This document shows positions 46,561 to 58,791 of a stretch of DNA of 64,000 nucleotides, piece after piece. A program made the position numbers and the translations under genes. This DNA is from Actinernus sp. WN-2022 (taxonomy: Eukaryota > Cnidaria > Anthozoa > Actiniaria > Actinernidae), in assembly GCA_030867875.1 (NCBI GenBank), contig JAOWCC010000286.1, positions 2,356,001 to 2,420,000 on the forward strand. The letters are read 5' to 3'. Each line of letters starts with the position of its first letter. Within the stretch, counting starts at the first letter, position 1. The notes beneath the pieces are model-generated. The model was given only the letters and a program-made list of their open reading frames with translations, made no database searches and was not told the origin of the DNA.

Positions 46561-47948
46561 AGGAGTAAATGCAATGCTAGAAATTGGTAGTTTGTTTGGG
46601 TCTTTGTTTTGCGGACTCCGTTTTCCGGTCTTCGTTATTTTGGGTCTTCGTTATCTAGACACCCAGAGAAGGATGGCTCTTTTAGTAAAGCTATTGTCGA
46701 TCAAGATCAACCTGCCATTTTAAAATATTATAAGAAATTTAAATATTGCGAATAAGTGTGAGCTATGGTCACTACAACCGCTTTGGAGTACCACAATTCA
46801 CCTTTGCATCAGCTGGACACGATTAAATTCGAGTCAACAGAAATTTGAACTTTTTTACTTACCAGTATATGACAGTGTTTGTATAGACATTATTTTGTAC
46901 CGTGGAATTGTGATTTACAAAGGTAATGCTGTCTTGTCTCATATGTGATGTACAATTTAAGTTTATTCCAAAATCTGTCTCAGATTGATTAAGATTATTG
47001 AATTCAATTCACTGTCAGTTGTTCGGTTTGGAATTTCTGTGTGCAAGTAACAAGACACTCATGGATCTCTGGAGCTACGTCATCAGTATGGACTATCCCA
47101 AGTAGAATGAGCTCATGTATCTAAGGGCGTGTTTACAAGGAGCAAGGGTTACACTAGTGCTAGGGCTATCCTAGTACTGACTCATTTCTTGTTATATTTG
47201 TCGAAGTGTCAAGCGCTAGAGAATTCAACAACCTTTTTGCCAAAACCTCTCATTGCTTTTCAACATTTCATCTAAACATTAGAAGTCTCAAGAAAAAACT
47301 TTAATGAATTTACTGAGTATTTATCTACTGTTCATTTTCAGAAATGACGTGAGCAATATGATCAGGCGACATATGGGAATTCTGAGCTGCTACTCCCTGG
47401 GCTGACAGAGGAGCGCCGTCGAAGGAGTAACTTCAACATTGTGTGGATCAAAGCCAGTGTCCAATTCCCATTGTGGGGTATGATAAACTTTAGTGCGCTT
47501 TGGGTGACTGAACTGGCGAAAAGAGAAAAGAAAACAATAAGGGAAGGAGCTGACTTAAACTCTAATAATATTCCTTAATGCGAGACGAGGAGACGGTGAC
47601 ATAATAGCGTTAATGAAGCCCAGGGAGTGACAGCCTTGGCGCCCGGTGATCCGAGAGGGTGCTTTAGAGACCCCTCCAAGCACTGTCACTAAACTTAAGG
47701 GAAATAACAGGAGACTAAGGGAAATGCTTTATATCTCACCACTTGTTCTCCAGTAGTTCGCTTGGTCGACTCGGGCTCGGACGGCAATGAGTTGGAGAGA
47801 TTAGACGGGTCAGCTCGAGGTTCTAAGGCCGGACCTTTGCCTTTTCCAGCATCAACGACAGAACGAGTTAGAGCTTGCTTTCCCTTTTCGGAATCGCCAA
47901 CCAGCAGGGTGTTGTCCTATTCGACAAGATGGCATCTACTCTTTAATT
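46561..47948. other. no supported gene
   Basis: I see short open frames only, such as 47,762-47,965, which lacks family resemblance. One segment at about 47,570-47,720 is GC-richer than its surroundings but not recognisable. Confidence 0.4.
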
Positions 47949-48069
47949 ATGAAAACTTGCATTGATATGCTAGCCCTTCCTCTCTCAATTATATTTAATA
48001 CATCAATCACTACATGTGTAGTTCCTGATCGTCTTAACATTGCTAAAGTTACCCTGGCATTTAAAGTCG
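47949..48069 (+). pseudogene. short non-LTR reverse transcriptase fragment
   Basis: MLALPLSIIFNTSITTCVVP followed by LNIAKVTLAFK matches the early polymerase block of non-LTR elements (I--PLS-IFN-S---G--P---K-A-V-PI-K). The match ends at about 48,069. On the other strand an exon-like stretch (48,172 to 48,053, after ttcttgtag) overlaps this end. Confidence 0.6.
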
Positions 48070-48322
48070 AAGTACTTCAATGCACGTGGTTTGTTCAGCA
48101 TAACTGTCTTTTCGCATACACACTTTATCCATCTTTCACTCAAAGCCGTAACCCCAAACTTATCATGCATGTCTACAAGAAAAAAACAATGAGATATGGT
48201 CAGATATTGCTCAATCATGTACATGTAACATGATAACAGAATTAATCCTGACGTACTGTAAAATTATACCAGAAAAGGGTGGTGCACCCCCTTGTCCTCT
48301 AACTTACTTTGACCAAGTTTTA

Positions 48323-49744
48323 CTAAGATTGATTGTGTGACAGTGTTGACAGTATTTCTTTCTTGAGATGATCTTTTTTAGTTTTGACTCCATTGATCAC
48401 TTCATAATATGCAATCCTGGTGCTACTCCTCCCCCCTCCCCCCTCCCCCCAGTGTTCCCATCTTGAGTTGATTCTTAAATTTGGATGGTTGCTATAATAA
48501 CCCACCAATCAGAAATATTTGCCCCTACAGACATGTCAGTAATTGTTAATTAATTAGATTTTTACCATATGGGGAGGGTGGATTATGGCAATCAATATTA
48601 CCTGACATGGATTGAATCAGGTATGAACTCACCTGATTTGAACTTGTTCCATTTTGGAACCTGCCATTCTTTTCTTTCTACATTATTTCCTTCTGGGTTG
48701 TTGTGCAAAGTCTTATACAATTCTTCATCCTCCTTCCTGTGGGTCGTCATTGGCCGACCAGGCTTTTTCTTTACAGTCCTCACACTGGTTGCACTGCTTG
48801 CATCAACTGCTGCTGGAGTCACAGATTCGCTAATGTCTTTACTTGAGCATGCCTGAGCACTGACATTACTACTGACAGGATGTTTTTGTTTCAAGAGTAG
48901 TACTTCATGAACATTGGATATTTCTACCTCAAAGACCTTCACTGAAAAACAAAACAGGTCAACAAAGCTGTCAAGATGCACACTTGACAAGTAAATAGAG
49001 AAACTAGTCTAGACAGGTGACATTCGGACAAATAAATAAAGATAATTACAAAAGAAGAACTAGATGCACTGTCGACTAACGCAGTCCTTTGTCAATGCTA
49101 AAGAGCTGTCAGAGCTCAAAATAGCTTAATTTCACATGAGTTCAGGTCAGCTTCAAATAACATATTTATTTCTGAAGATATCTAGGCTATAATATAGCCA
49201 CAAATCCCCATTCGTCCCATATATATTGCGATCATAAGTTTAAATTTACTTCTAGATATGCGTCAAAATGCTGAATAATAAGTTAATGTCTAATTTCTAA
49301 TGTCTAATGTAAACGTGGCACACCATTATGACTATGACACTATGAATGGTTATCAATAATGCACCTACCTATAAGTTCTTGCTGTAAACCAACAACCTTC
49401 GAAAGACAATTCTCCCACTGCTCTTGGCAGTCAATTGAGAAGATCCTGCCCTTTGGGAACTCAGGTAACTTAGGAGTAAAATCTTTCACAGATAATTGAA
49501 CTTTGAACTTCCCAATGCCAAGAGCGGTGGTTTTATCTTTGATCCCGTAACCTTTCTCCAGACGCTTTAATACCGTTGAAAGGTGCTTGTCTTTGGACAA
49601 GGTGAGCCCTAGCTCGAGACTCCATCTTTCTGTGGGCTTTTCCTGTCCATTGTGGTATATAGCCGCTGTAACTGGTACTATTGTAGTTGATTCTCTGACA
49701 AGTTCCTGATCAACAATTCCATCTTTGTCATTCTCGGCAGCCAT
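48323..49744 (-). CDS. three-exon host gene, unknown function (269 aa)
   Basis: Exon 1 runs from the ATG at 49,742-49,744 to 49,369 before gtaggt. Exon 2 runs from 48,941 (after ttttgtttttcag) to 48,602 before gtaata. Exon 3 runs from 48,416 (after gcaccag) to a TAG at 48,323-48,325. All phases join correctly, giving 269 residues. The start is MAAENDKDGIVDQELV. A basic patch KKKPGRPMTTHRK in exon 2 resembles an AT-hook, so a DNA- or chromatin-associated role is possible. The end is Lys-rich (VKTKKDHLKKEI). No known domain is recognised. The exon 3 acceptor lies in a purine-rich tract, which is unusual. Confidence 0.65.
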
Positions 49745-50807
49745 CTTGAGAATGCCATGTGCGAAATATTTCCCAGGATGCATTGCACGGCTCAAACTAC
49801 ATCGAGACACTGGGGTGAAAAGGGACCTGGTCGATTCCCCTCCATTAAAATGACCCTTAAAGGTCCATAAAATGGTAAAATACTTATGACATTTATTTGT
49901 CCCGTAAAACGAAGGAAAACTGAGTTGAAAAATCTGAGTTCCCTCGTCTCCCTTGTTCCCCAAAATCAATAGCCAGCTCCCTTGATCCTTGAAAATAATT
50001 CTACAATCTCCCTATATCCCTAAAAATAAATACCCGTTCTCCCTTGATCCCTAAAACCCCTGGGAGGGCCTCATACATCTACATGTATGCTGTACCGAAT
50101 GTGGTTCGGTAAAACGAATATTCGGCAACCACATGCTAATTTTCGTTCGGTGAACTCCATATGTTTTAACACCAATTTACCACACTAGGCCCAAAATTTT
50201 CAAATATTGGCCCAATATATATATATATGGAGATAGGCTAGGTCGGTGTGAAGGTTAAACTACACATTCAACGACATACATGTACATGTGTAAGGTGTTA
50301 GGAAAATCAAATTTAAAATAGCAGAACTTGGCAAATTGGAGTAGTCAGTAATAAATTCCCATGTACATGTAACTCAGTCAAGATCAACAGATTACCAGCC
50401 AAAATATCTATATCTATCAAAATATCTGAATTGTAGGCTGCACAGTATTACGTATACTAACTAAATCCATTAAACTGCACATCTTACTCTCATTAGCTCA
50501 ACACGTTTTGATTCTCTACCCATTATTAGCCAATGCAACAGAGGGACTCAAAGCAGCAAGTACCATCACCATTTCAATATTATCACAATCAGAATCTAGA
50601 ATGAACTAGTTGCTCCGAAATGAGTAGTAGTTGTTGAGCAGTGAAAATCAGGGCATCGCAACATCTAATAAAAGGAAATAAAGAAATATTCATATTTAGA
50701 GGACCTGGATTTTAACATAAATCACAAGTGTGAAGTTCCCATTGTATTAATATTTTTTATAAATTTTAGGAAAGTTCCATAAGTGACATAAACTGTACCT
50801 TAGAATG

Positions 50808-51904
50808 TTATCCTTGTTTTTGTGGGATTCCTCTGTATCCAATTTTGCCAAGAACCTCAATGGCCTCCTCTTCCATGAGAACCGTTTGCAGTTCTTCCTC
50901 TGTTTCCACTGCTGTGACCTTTACATCAATAATAATTTTGCATAATAACATTTGTTAACATTCCTTTTCTGAAATACATATGAGACTTTTACCTTCACAG
51001 CAACTTGCTTGAATTTGCTATGTTCCATTTTTTCAATGTGAACCTCTACACCATCCAGGCCACTTGATAGGTAATTGTATACCCATTGAGCTAGGAAATT
51101 TGGAGGAGGTCCTCCCTGAGCCAATGAACTTGCCATGAGTTCCCTAGCAGTATGGAAACTTCCCTCTGTGAGGGCAACAGTGCTCTCACATGGTACATAT
51201 CCAGTTCCTGCCTCTCCTTCACTCACAAACAGCCTTCGTTTCATATGTTCAAATATTTCTGTAAAATAAGAGCATAATACCATTATTAGACTATCACATT
51301 CATACAAAATCTGTAATATCCACTGAATGAACAATAATTGCCACAATCCTCTTCACTGTGACCTCCACCATTGAGCGAGACAGTACTACCTCTCAAAACA
51401 AGCCACAGTATTGGCTAACCCAACAACACAAAACAGCCTTACCCAAAGAATGAGCAGTACAAAAACAATAGAGCTACAGTATATATAATAGGTCAGTATT
51501 ACTCCAACCATCACCCACCCTGAAGTCCCCAGTCGTTTATACGTGCATTGGAAGCTAGAGATTACATCTCATATAGCTATATGAATGTACCATATATTTT
51601 ACTAAGAATTTCAGCTTTGTAATTACCACACACCGGTGAAGAACTCCCTTCTAGGGCCACCATCATCTACTGCTGGTTCACCAAGGAATACAACCTTGAG
51701 CATACAATCGGATTTCACCCATGGTCTTTTTCGTCCTTCAGTGTAGTCATTCCATAAATATTTCCGCTGAACATCTATACGACAAACCTTGCGTAGAACA
51801 CGTCCTGCAATTTCCTCTAATATACATTTTGTATCCTTCATCTCAACATAATTTGGTTGCTCACATGGTTCAACTTCAATTGGTGTATGCTCAGCCACAC
51901 TCAC
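50808..51904 (-). CDS. HECT-domain (G2E3-like) protein, C-terminal exons
   Basis: HECT proteins transfer ubiquitin to substrates. Three exons join in phase: about 51,904 to 51,634 (donor gtgtgt), 51,258 to 50,993 (acceptor ttattttacag, donor gtaaaa) and 50,918 to a TAA at 50,808. The first contains LKVVFLGEPAVDDGGPRREF, the conserved HECT entry motif (V-F--E---D-GG--REFF). The second has TEGSFHTARELMASSLAQGG. The last has ETEEELQTVLMEEEAIEVLG. The catalytic-Cys lobe is not present, as is usual in the G2E3-like family of corals. The N-terminal exons are not found upstream. The first exon borders the ctatgaaa repeat region. Confidence 0.7.
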
Positions 51905-51917
51905 TACTAGTGCAGTA

Positions 51918-52400
51918 CCCTATGAATACCACACGAAAACGCCATGGTTATTCATAGTGGTTTCATAGCCGTTTATAGGAAGACCCTATGAAGTTGGGGG
52001 ATGTTGATGTGTATTTCATAGCATTTTTTCATAGTGCTATGAACAAAGGCCATGAACCGTTGTCCCGTTTCATAGCCTTTTTCATAGGAAAACACCATGA
52101 ATGTATGAAAACCTTCAACCTATGAAAAACCTATGAAACATAACTATGAAATGCCTATGAAATAATTCCCATGAAATGCGTATGAATTGATTTCATAACA
52201 ATTACCTATGAAATACCCAGAGTTTCACAGGGTTTTCACAGACCGCTCCTATGAAATATGACTCTATGAAATATGACTCTATGAACTGTTGTCCCGTTTC
52301 ACAGGGACTCTTCATAGGCTTTTCCTATGAAAGTCCCTTTTGTACAACCTATGAAATGTTTCAATAATTGTCAGTTTATATAAACCTATGAAATAGGACA
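51918..52400. repeat. degenerate array of ctatgaaa / tttcatag words
   Basis: More than 20 copies of cctatgaaa, ctatgaac and their complements are scattered through 480 bp with irregular spacing and in both orientations. One exact tandem is ctatgaaatatga twice at about 52,250-52,275. Mixed orientation lets the region fold extensively. It lies in the intron or flank just upstream of the HECT exon. Confidence 0.85.
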
Positions 52401-53301
52401 GACATACATACAGGAGCCGAATTTAAGGGTTGTAGTTACATATGTAGCTCTATGTTAGGTAATTAACAGATAAAAAGGTTTATAATTGGAAAGAATGAAT
52501 AATACAACTTAGTAAATACATACAATCATTTATTATTATATACATGTATATACTCTAGATATATAGATACATGCAATTTAACAGTGACTCATGATATCAC
52601 CGTGCTTTCACAATATACATTCAGCTGAATGCATTCTTAAGCTACATTATCTGCATGCATATGTAATAATTAATTATATTCTTATAATTCTGCAGACAAT
52701 ATTTTTGTAAACAGTTAGAAACTCTGATATACATGTACGGTACTTCCTAATTAATTTTGTGTTTATACACAGAGATTTAACAGCCAAAAATTGGGCCAGA
52801 AAGGGACAATTTGGCCCTTAGCAAGTTAAATATGGCAATTAATTTCATTTGGAAGTGGGACAAAGCTGGACAATTTTACCCTTATCATATTTTTTCCAAG
52901 GGACAAATGTGTTTTTAAAGCGGGAATGGCACAGTTTGGTATACATATATCGTTAAGGTTATATTATGTGGATCTAATGGAGAATATCATATATACATGT
53001 ATATAATTTTATATATATATACAAATGCAATAAAAATGCCATGCAGTAGTTGTTATATTATGGCTTCCCTTGATCTGATTGCAATTTGCACATAAATTAG
53101 TGTAAAAATTGGTATACATACGTGTCCAATGGCTAGTTGCATTGTCATCGCATCGCTGTCTCACAATCACACTTTCTTTAATTGATATTTAAGCTGTCTT
53201 GCATATCACAATCTAATATATTGTCCCATATCTGTAATTATATGCCAAAAATAATGCATGCCAATAGGTCCTTTCAGCTTGCCTCTTTGTTGCCCCATAT
53301 A
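52401..53301. other. AT-rich spacer
   Basis: No gene is visible. It has many short AT repeats and several acatgtaca words. Confidence 0.5.
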
Positions 53302-55483
53302 CAGTCAACTCTCTTCTGCAACCACTTCCCGTAAGCGACCACCTCCCATAAGCGACCACTTTACCAAAGAACCGTTTTTTCCTCAGTCAAATTCTGTTGT
53401 AAAAACTCTCTTGTAAGCAACCAACGCAAAAATTCTTAAGCGACAGCGACCACTTTTTAGTCTCAACACTTGACATTTTCTATTATTTTTGGTTTCCGAT
53501 AAGCGACCATGCACCAAAGTAGATTGTACTGTATTTTTAGAAAATCATTACTCAGATACCACAAAGTTCAATTTTTAATGGCACTGACGGACAGGAAACT
53601 AAAAGCAATTGCAAAAACTTGGGCTAGAACTCACGTGCTTAGCTACATGTATGTTGTTATGGTGACAGCACGCTAGAGCTGTGCTAGAAGTCTGATCCAT
53701 TTACCAATCACTTGGGCTACCTGTGTTGCTTTTTCCCGTAAGCGACCACTTTGTCCGTGCACCAAGGGTGGTCGCTGAAGGTGGCCCGCGGCTATTTATT
53801 TTGGCAACGGGGGTCTTTTTAAATTGCGTTTTTGAACAGCTAAACATTATCCGATTTCCGAGATTTTTTGAACTTTTAATAAAGAATCCTCGAATGTTAT
53901 AAAAAGTACAATTAGAAAGTGATTAACAGAGAATTGCTGAAGATATAAGCGATTTTCGAAAACGTTGCTTTTTAGGAAAGAGCGTATATTTCAAAACTCA
54001 AAAGATGGATTTGTTCCATTTTACTTTCAACGAGTGCCCAACCTCCAAGGTCTGTGACAGGCAAGTTTCAGGTTAATCGGCACCATACAAGTTTCTCAGC
54101 AAACGGCTGATCAATTTTAACCTTAAAATGTTATGCTCAGGCATCTGGTTCAACTGCCGGAGAAATATTACAGTAATAATTAAATCGTACATACCATATG
54201 GAAGTTCAATACCACTTGAAACTTCTGTGCCAAATTCAAGAAGATCGGAAAACTGCAACTAACGTTATGCGGCGAACGAAGTAAGATAGGTTATTGCTGA
54301 ATATTTGCGAAAGTCGAGAAATTTATATTATTTCGGCATAAAAAAAAATCACTAGTTTGTTTTTCTTAAGTTTCTAATATGACTTACAGTAGCATATTTT
54401 AAAGTACCTTACCGAGTTTCAGCGCGCTTTGACCATACGCTTTTGAGAAATAAAGGCTGTAAACTTCAGCTTGTGTGAGACTTCTAAAATCTAAATGCTT
54501 GGAAAACCCCTCATGTTAGCTAATTTATTCAATGGGTTTGTTTTGATCTGCCACTTGGGAATCGCGAGGCAAGGAATAATTAAAATTAACCAGGATTTGC
54601 GTGTTAGTTGTCACACTTGCATGGGTTACTGCACACAGTCGCATGAATTACAATGTAATCCTGATTTTAATTTCAACAATAATTTTAATTATTCCTTGCC
54701 TCGCGATTCCCAAGTGGCAGAACCCGTGCGGAAATTCAAAACGAACCCATTGAATAAATTAGCTAACATGAGGGGTTTTCCAAGCATTTAGATTTTAGAA
54801 GTCTCACACAAGCTGAAGTTTACAGCCTTTATTTCTCAAAAGCGTATGGTCAAAGCGCGCTGAAACTCGGTAAGGTACTTTAAAATATGCTACTGTAAGT
54901 CATATTAGAAACTTAAGAAAAACAAACTAGTGATTTTTTTTATGCCGAAATAATATAAATTTCTCGACTTTCGCAAATATTCAGCAATAACCTATCTTAC
55001 TTCGTTCGCCGCATAACGTTAGTTGCAGTTTTTCGATCTTCTTGAATTTGGTATGTACGATTTAATTATTACTGTAATATTTCTCCGGCAGTTGAACCAG
55101 ATGCCTGAGCATAACATTTTAAGGTTAAAATTGATCAGCCGTTTGCTGAGAAACTTGTATGGTGCCGATTAACCCGAAACTTGCCTGTCACAGACCTTGG
55201 AGGTTGGGCACTCGTTGAAAGTAAAATGGAACAAATCCATCTTTTGAGTTTTGAAATATACGCTCTTTCCTAAAAAACAACGTTTTCGAAAATCGCTTAT
55301 GTCTTCAGCAATTCTCTGTTAATCACTTTCTAATTGTACTTTTTATAACATTCGAGGATTCTTTATTAAAAGTTCAAAAAATCTCGGAAATCTGATAATG
55401 TTTAGTTGTTCAAAAACGGAATTTAAAAAGACCCCCGTTGCCAAAATAAATAGCCGCGGGCCACCTTAAGAGAGAGTTGACTG
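53302..55483. mobile_element. 2.2-kb foldback element, near-perfect palindrome, pogo-type ends
   Basis: The ends are cagtcaactctc at 53,302 and its complement gagagttgactg up to 55,483, each flanked by TA (53,300-53,301 and 55,484-55,485). From 53,779 to about 54,590 the sequence is repeated almost exactly in reverse complement at about 54,680-55,468, with a loop near 90 bp. Outside the left arm lie several copies of taagcgaccac. The 98-codon frame in the loop region is a by-product of the symmetry. TA duplication and cagt- ends fit a pogo/Tc1-type origin. No transposase is encoded. Confidence 0.9.
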
Positions 55484-55750
55484 TATTTCAGATAACCTGA
55501 CTTTACCCTTGAGTAATGTTCTTTTGTGTTTCTGTATCCTTAAAGAGGAAATGCATAAATTTCTAGAATTAGATTGAGAAAACAAAGCACTGAATCCTGT
55601 GGAGATTTGTTACATATATTGGTCTGAAATGGGGCAACAAACAGGCAAGCTGAAAGTTTAAGGGTATATTATAATTGATACATTTTGCTTAAAATGTCAT
55701 TTATTTTTTATAATTATGTAAATCAAAGTTATAAAAAAAAAACTGTACTG

Positions 55751-56077
55751 TATTTAACAAATAAAGAAGCCTTAGCCATGTTTTATACTATCATAAAACA
55801 CGATGGGCATTTGAGAACATGAGAGAAATGTTAAAGCACAAGCCGAAGGCGCGTGCTTTCAACATTTCTAGAGTGTTCTCAAATGACCAGAGTGTTTTAT
55901 GATAGTATAAAACATGGATTTAAGGCTTCTTTATCTGTTTTATGATATAGATTTACGCGCGCGATGAAAGGAAACCGCCAGTTGAAAACTATATTACACG
56001 CTCAAGCGTGTTATATACTCTGGTAAAACATGCTTTTTTAGCCAATCAGAGCGTGCGTACTATCGTATCTATATTAT
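55751..56077 (+). mobile_element. 326-bp foldback MITE, copy 2
   Basis: This copy is nearly identical to 37,751-38,076, with one extra base (gccttagcc) and a few substitutions (ctcaagcgtg for ggctaaccatg). Both copies lie in the same orientation, 18 kb apart. Such MITEs are mobilised by transposases encoded elsewhere. Confidence 0.9.
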
Positions 56078-56107
56078 AAATACTAATATAAACATATAGT
56101 GCAATAT

Positions 56108-58752
56108 TTAAAAATCAAGCCTAACTTTGGGCTTAGCCACCCGTTTTGCTCCTGTAGGAACAAGGTCCTTTAAAATGTCTTTCTGGGGGGCATTATCAAG
56201 GGCATAACCCTTCCAGCCAGGTTGTGTTTTCCTGGATTTACTTGTAGCTAAATGGACTGGCTTTTCCCTGATGCTGCTGACTGGTGGTGTTACATGTACA
56301 TCAAGAAGATCTGTTGTTTTGATCTTTTTGGAAGCCACATGTACAGGAGCTGCCTTCCTTTTGATCCCTGATGTACATGTAAGTTTGTTTGATGCAGCAT
56401 TGGAGGTGACACTGACTTAGGTGATGTAGACTTCTTCAGCAACAGCTGATTCTTAGGCCATGACAGCTGATCACCATCCTAGATAATAAATTAAAAACAT
56501 TTTTGAAATATGAAGATGTCACAATAATTATTTCTAAACATTAAATGGACAAACATATATTATGCTATAAATATCATTACAATATTGACTAATATTATGG
56601 GCCACAGCAGGCACTCGCTTTCTGCTTTTCCATAGGTTTTCAAGACCTAGATTGCATGAGTGCAATTGCATGTTAATGCTGATGCATGTACATTATTATT
56701 TTTGTTATTGAACATGGAGAACCATGACATCTTCTGGCATGGTTGTTAAATAATTATACATGCCATAAAACTTGTATAATTATATACAATACATAAAAGG
56801 TATGGTGTTTAACTTACCTTTAGGTCACTCAGATTTTTGCCACATGAGCTGCCAGCTGCCTTCCTACTTTTTAAGGGCACGTTAACCTCTCTAGATACAT
56901 AGATGGACTGTAGGGTTACAACTGCAAATTCATCTATCACATAGGAAAGAGAAGAGATGCATTATTTTAGAAATATATCTACCATTAATTAAACTACCAG
57001 TATATATACCAACCACGTATTTACAGTGCAACTTGGTCACTTTATATTATAATTATTAGCTCATCTATTTCAACAAGTGACTTAAATGTAAATGCTAGAT
57101 AGGGTTTATATTCTAGAGCATGGCATCACAGCATAAATATTATGCCACAATTCTAAAAATATTGCTGCTTAATTTTAACCCAGTAAATATTTTCTCTCGT
57201 ACGTGATTGGTTAACCATATCACGTGACCAGATATTTTCTCTCTGCGAGCAGGAAATATCAGTGAATACATCCCTTGTGAGCATATAAGCGTGAGTCAAA
57301 GGAAATATTTGAATGATGATAACGACAATAATCTACATTGTGGCATCGAAATATGCCCTGATACAATGTATTTGTCCTTGGACAATTTATCTGAGCTTAT
57401 CTAAGCTCACAATTTTCCTTGAGATTCGCTCTCGGGAACTGTTCTCTTCTCTTCTCAGATCAGATAATGTCCATGGACAAAATATCAGGGCATATTTCTA
57501 TGCCACAAATAGGTTATTGTATTTATATTATACATGGATATTACATTATTGTGTCAAAAGTGATGCATTAATAATGTCACTATTAATTAGGTCCAGCCTA
57601 TTATATGGCCCTTCTCAATTGTTTTATGAAGTTCTTGAAAACATCAAAATATTACTCAAATCCTTTGTCATTTTCTATTTAACAATAATTGTAATAATAG
57701 AAACTTCAAGCTCATAGTGTAATAATTATTATTACACTATGAGCTTCAAGTTTCTATTGGCTGATAGTTGACATTAGGAGCTAGTGTATACAGGGTGTAA
57801 AGAAAGTCTTGGGCCAATTTTGTTATTGACATTTTGAGATATATATAACACGAAATGAATTTATATTAAGCCACAACTTAGATAATTTAATTAGGTTAAA
57901 TAGAGGAGTGTGTTAACGCATGACGTCATACCTGCAACATCATACAACATGGTCAGCGGTTATATGTACGATTTCAAGATGGCGGCTTCCTTGGATAAAG
58001 AAGTAAATTTTACACGTAAACATATTCTTAAAATTCAAGAGAGAAGTGAAGTTGTTACTCTTCATGAGCTTGGATATTCTATATCCTCTCTTGCAAAGAG
58101 GTTTGATCGTAGCAAAAACTGGGTGAAGTACTGGATTCGCAGGGCAAAGAAGGGAGACACTCTGAATGACACATCCAGACAGGGAAGGCCTCCAAGACTC
58201 ACAAATACAATGAAAAAGAAAATAGACAAGATAAAGTACAAGCGAGGAAATTCTACACGAAAATGTGCTGACAAGCTATCTGCTAATGGTATTCACATCT
58301 CACACACTACAATCCACAACTACTTGAGAAAGGAAAAGGGCTGGAAACCTATGAAAAGGAAACGCAGATCGCTCTTAACCAGTAAACAAAGATACAAGCG
58401 CATGAAATTTGCGAGAAAACACACAAGCATGACAGAAATGGACTGGCAAAACTATGTATTCTCTGATGAAGCACTGTTTTACCTTTTTAACAAGCCTAAT
58501 GTCAAGAATGATATAGTATGGGGATCCCAAGAATCACAGGTGTCAGATGCACCCCAAGTAAAGAATAGTGCTTTTGTGATGGTATGGGGAGCAATAAAGT
58601 AAAGTAAAGTAAAGCAACTTTATTTAACGTCGGTAACTCGTGACAGTCTGAGACTGATAAACTTGAGGCCGACGGGAGTCCTACAATTTACGTCCTTATC
58701 CGAGAAGACGTGAAGGCCTAACCATTTGCAGTTGTTTCACAAAGGCAGCACC

Positions 58753-58791
<39 letters not shown>

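Noticed and set aside
48053..48172. A fourth exon of the three-exon gene
   Set aside because: Its phase does not match exon 2, and exon 3 with an in-phase stop already completes the gene.
54495..54791. A 98-codon protein at the palindrome centre
   Set aside because: It spans the loop and both arm ends of the foldback element and is a product of the symmetry.
57313..57717. A 134-codon forward protein in the intron
   Set aside because: It covers a foldback hairpin and AT-rich sequence; hydrophobic composition follows from T-rich DNA.
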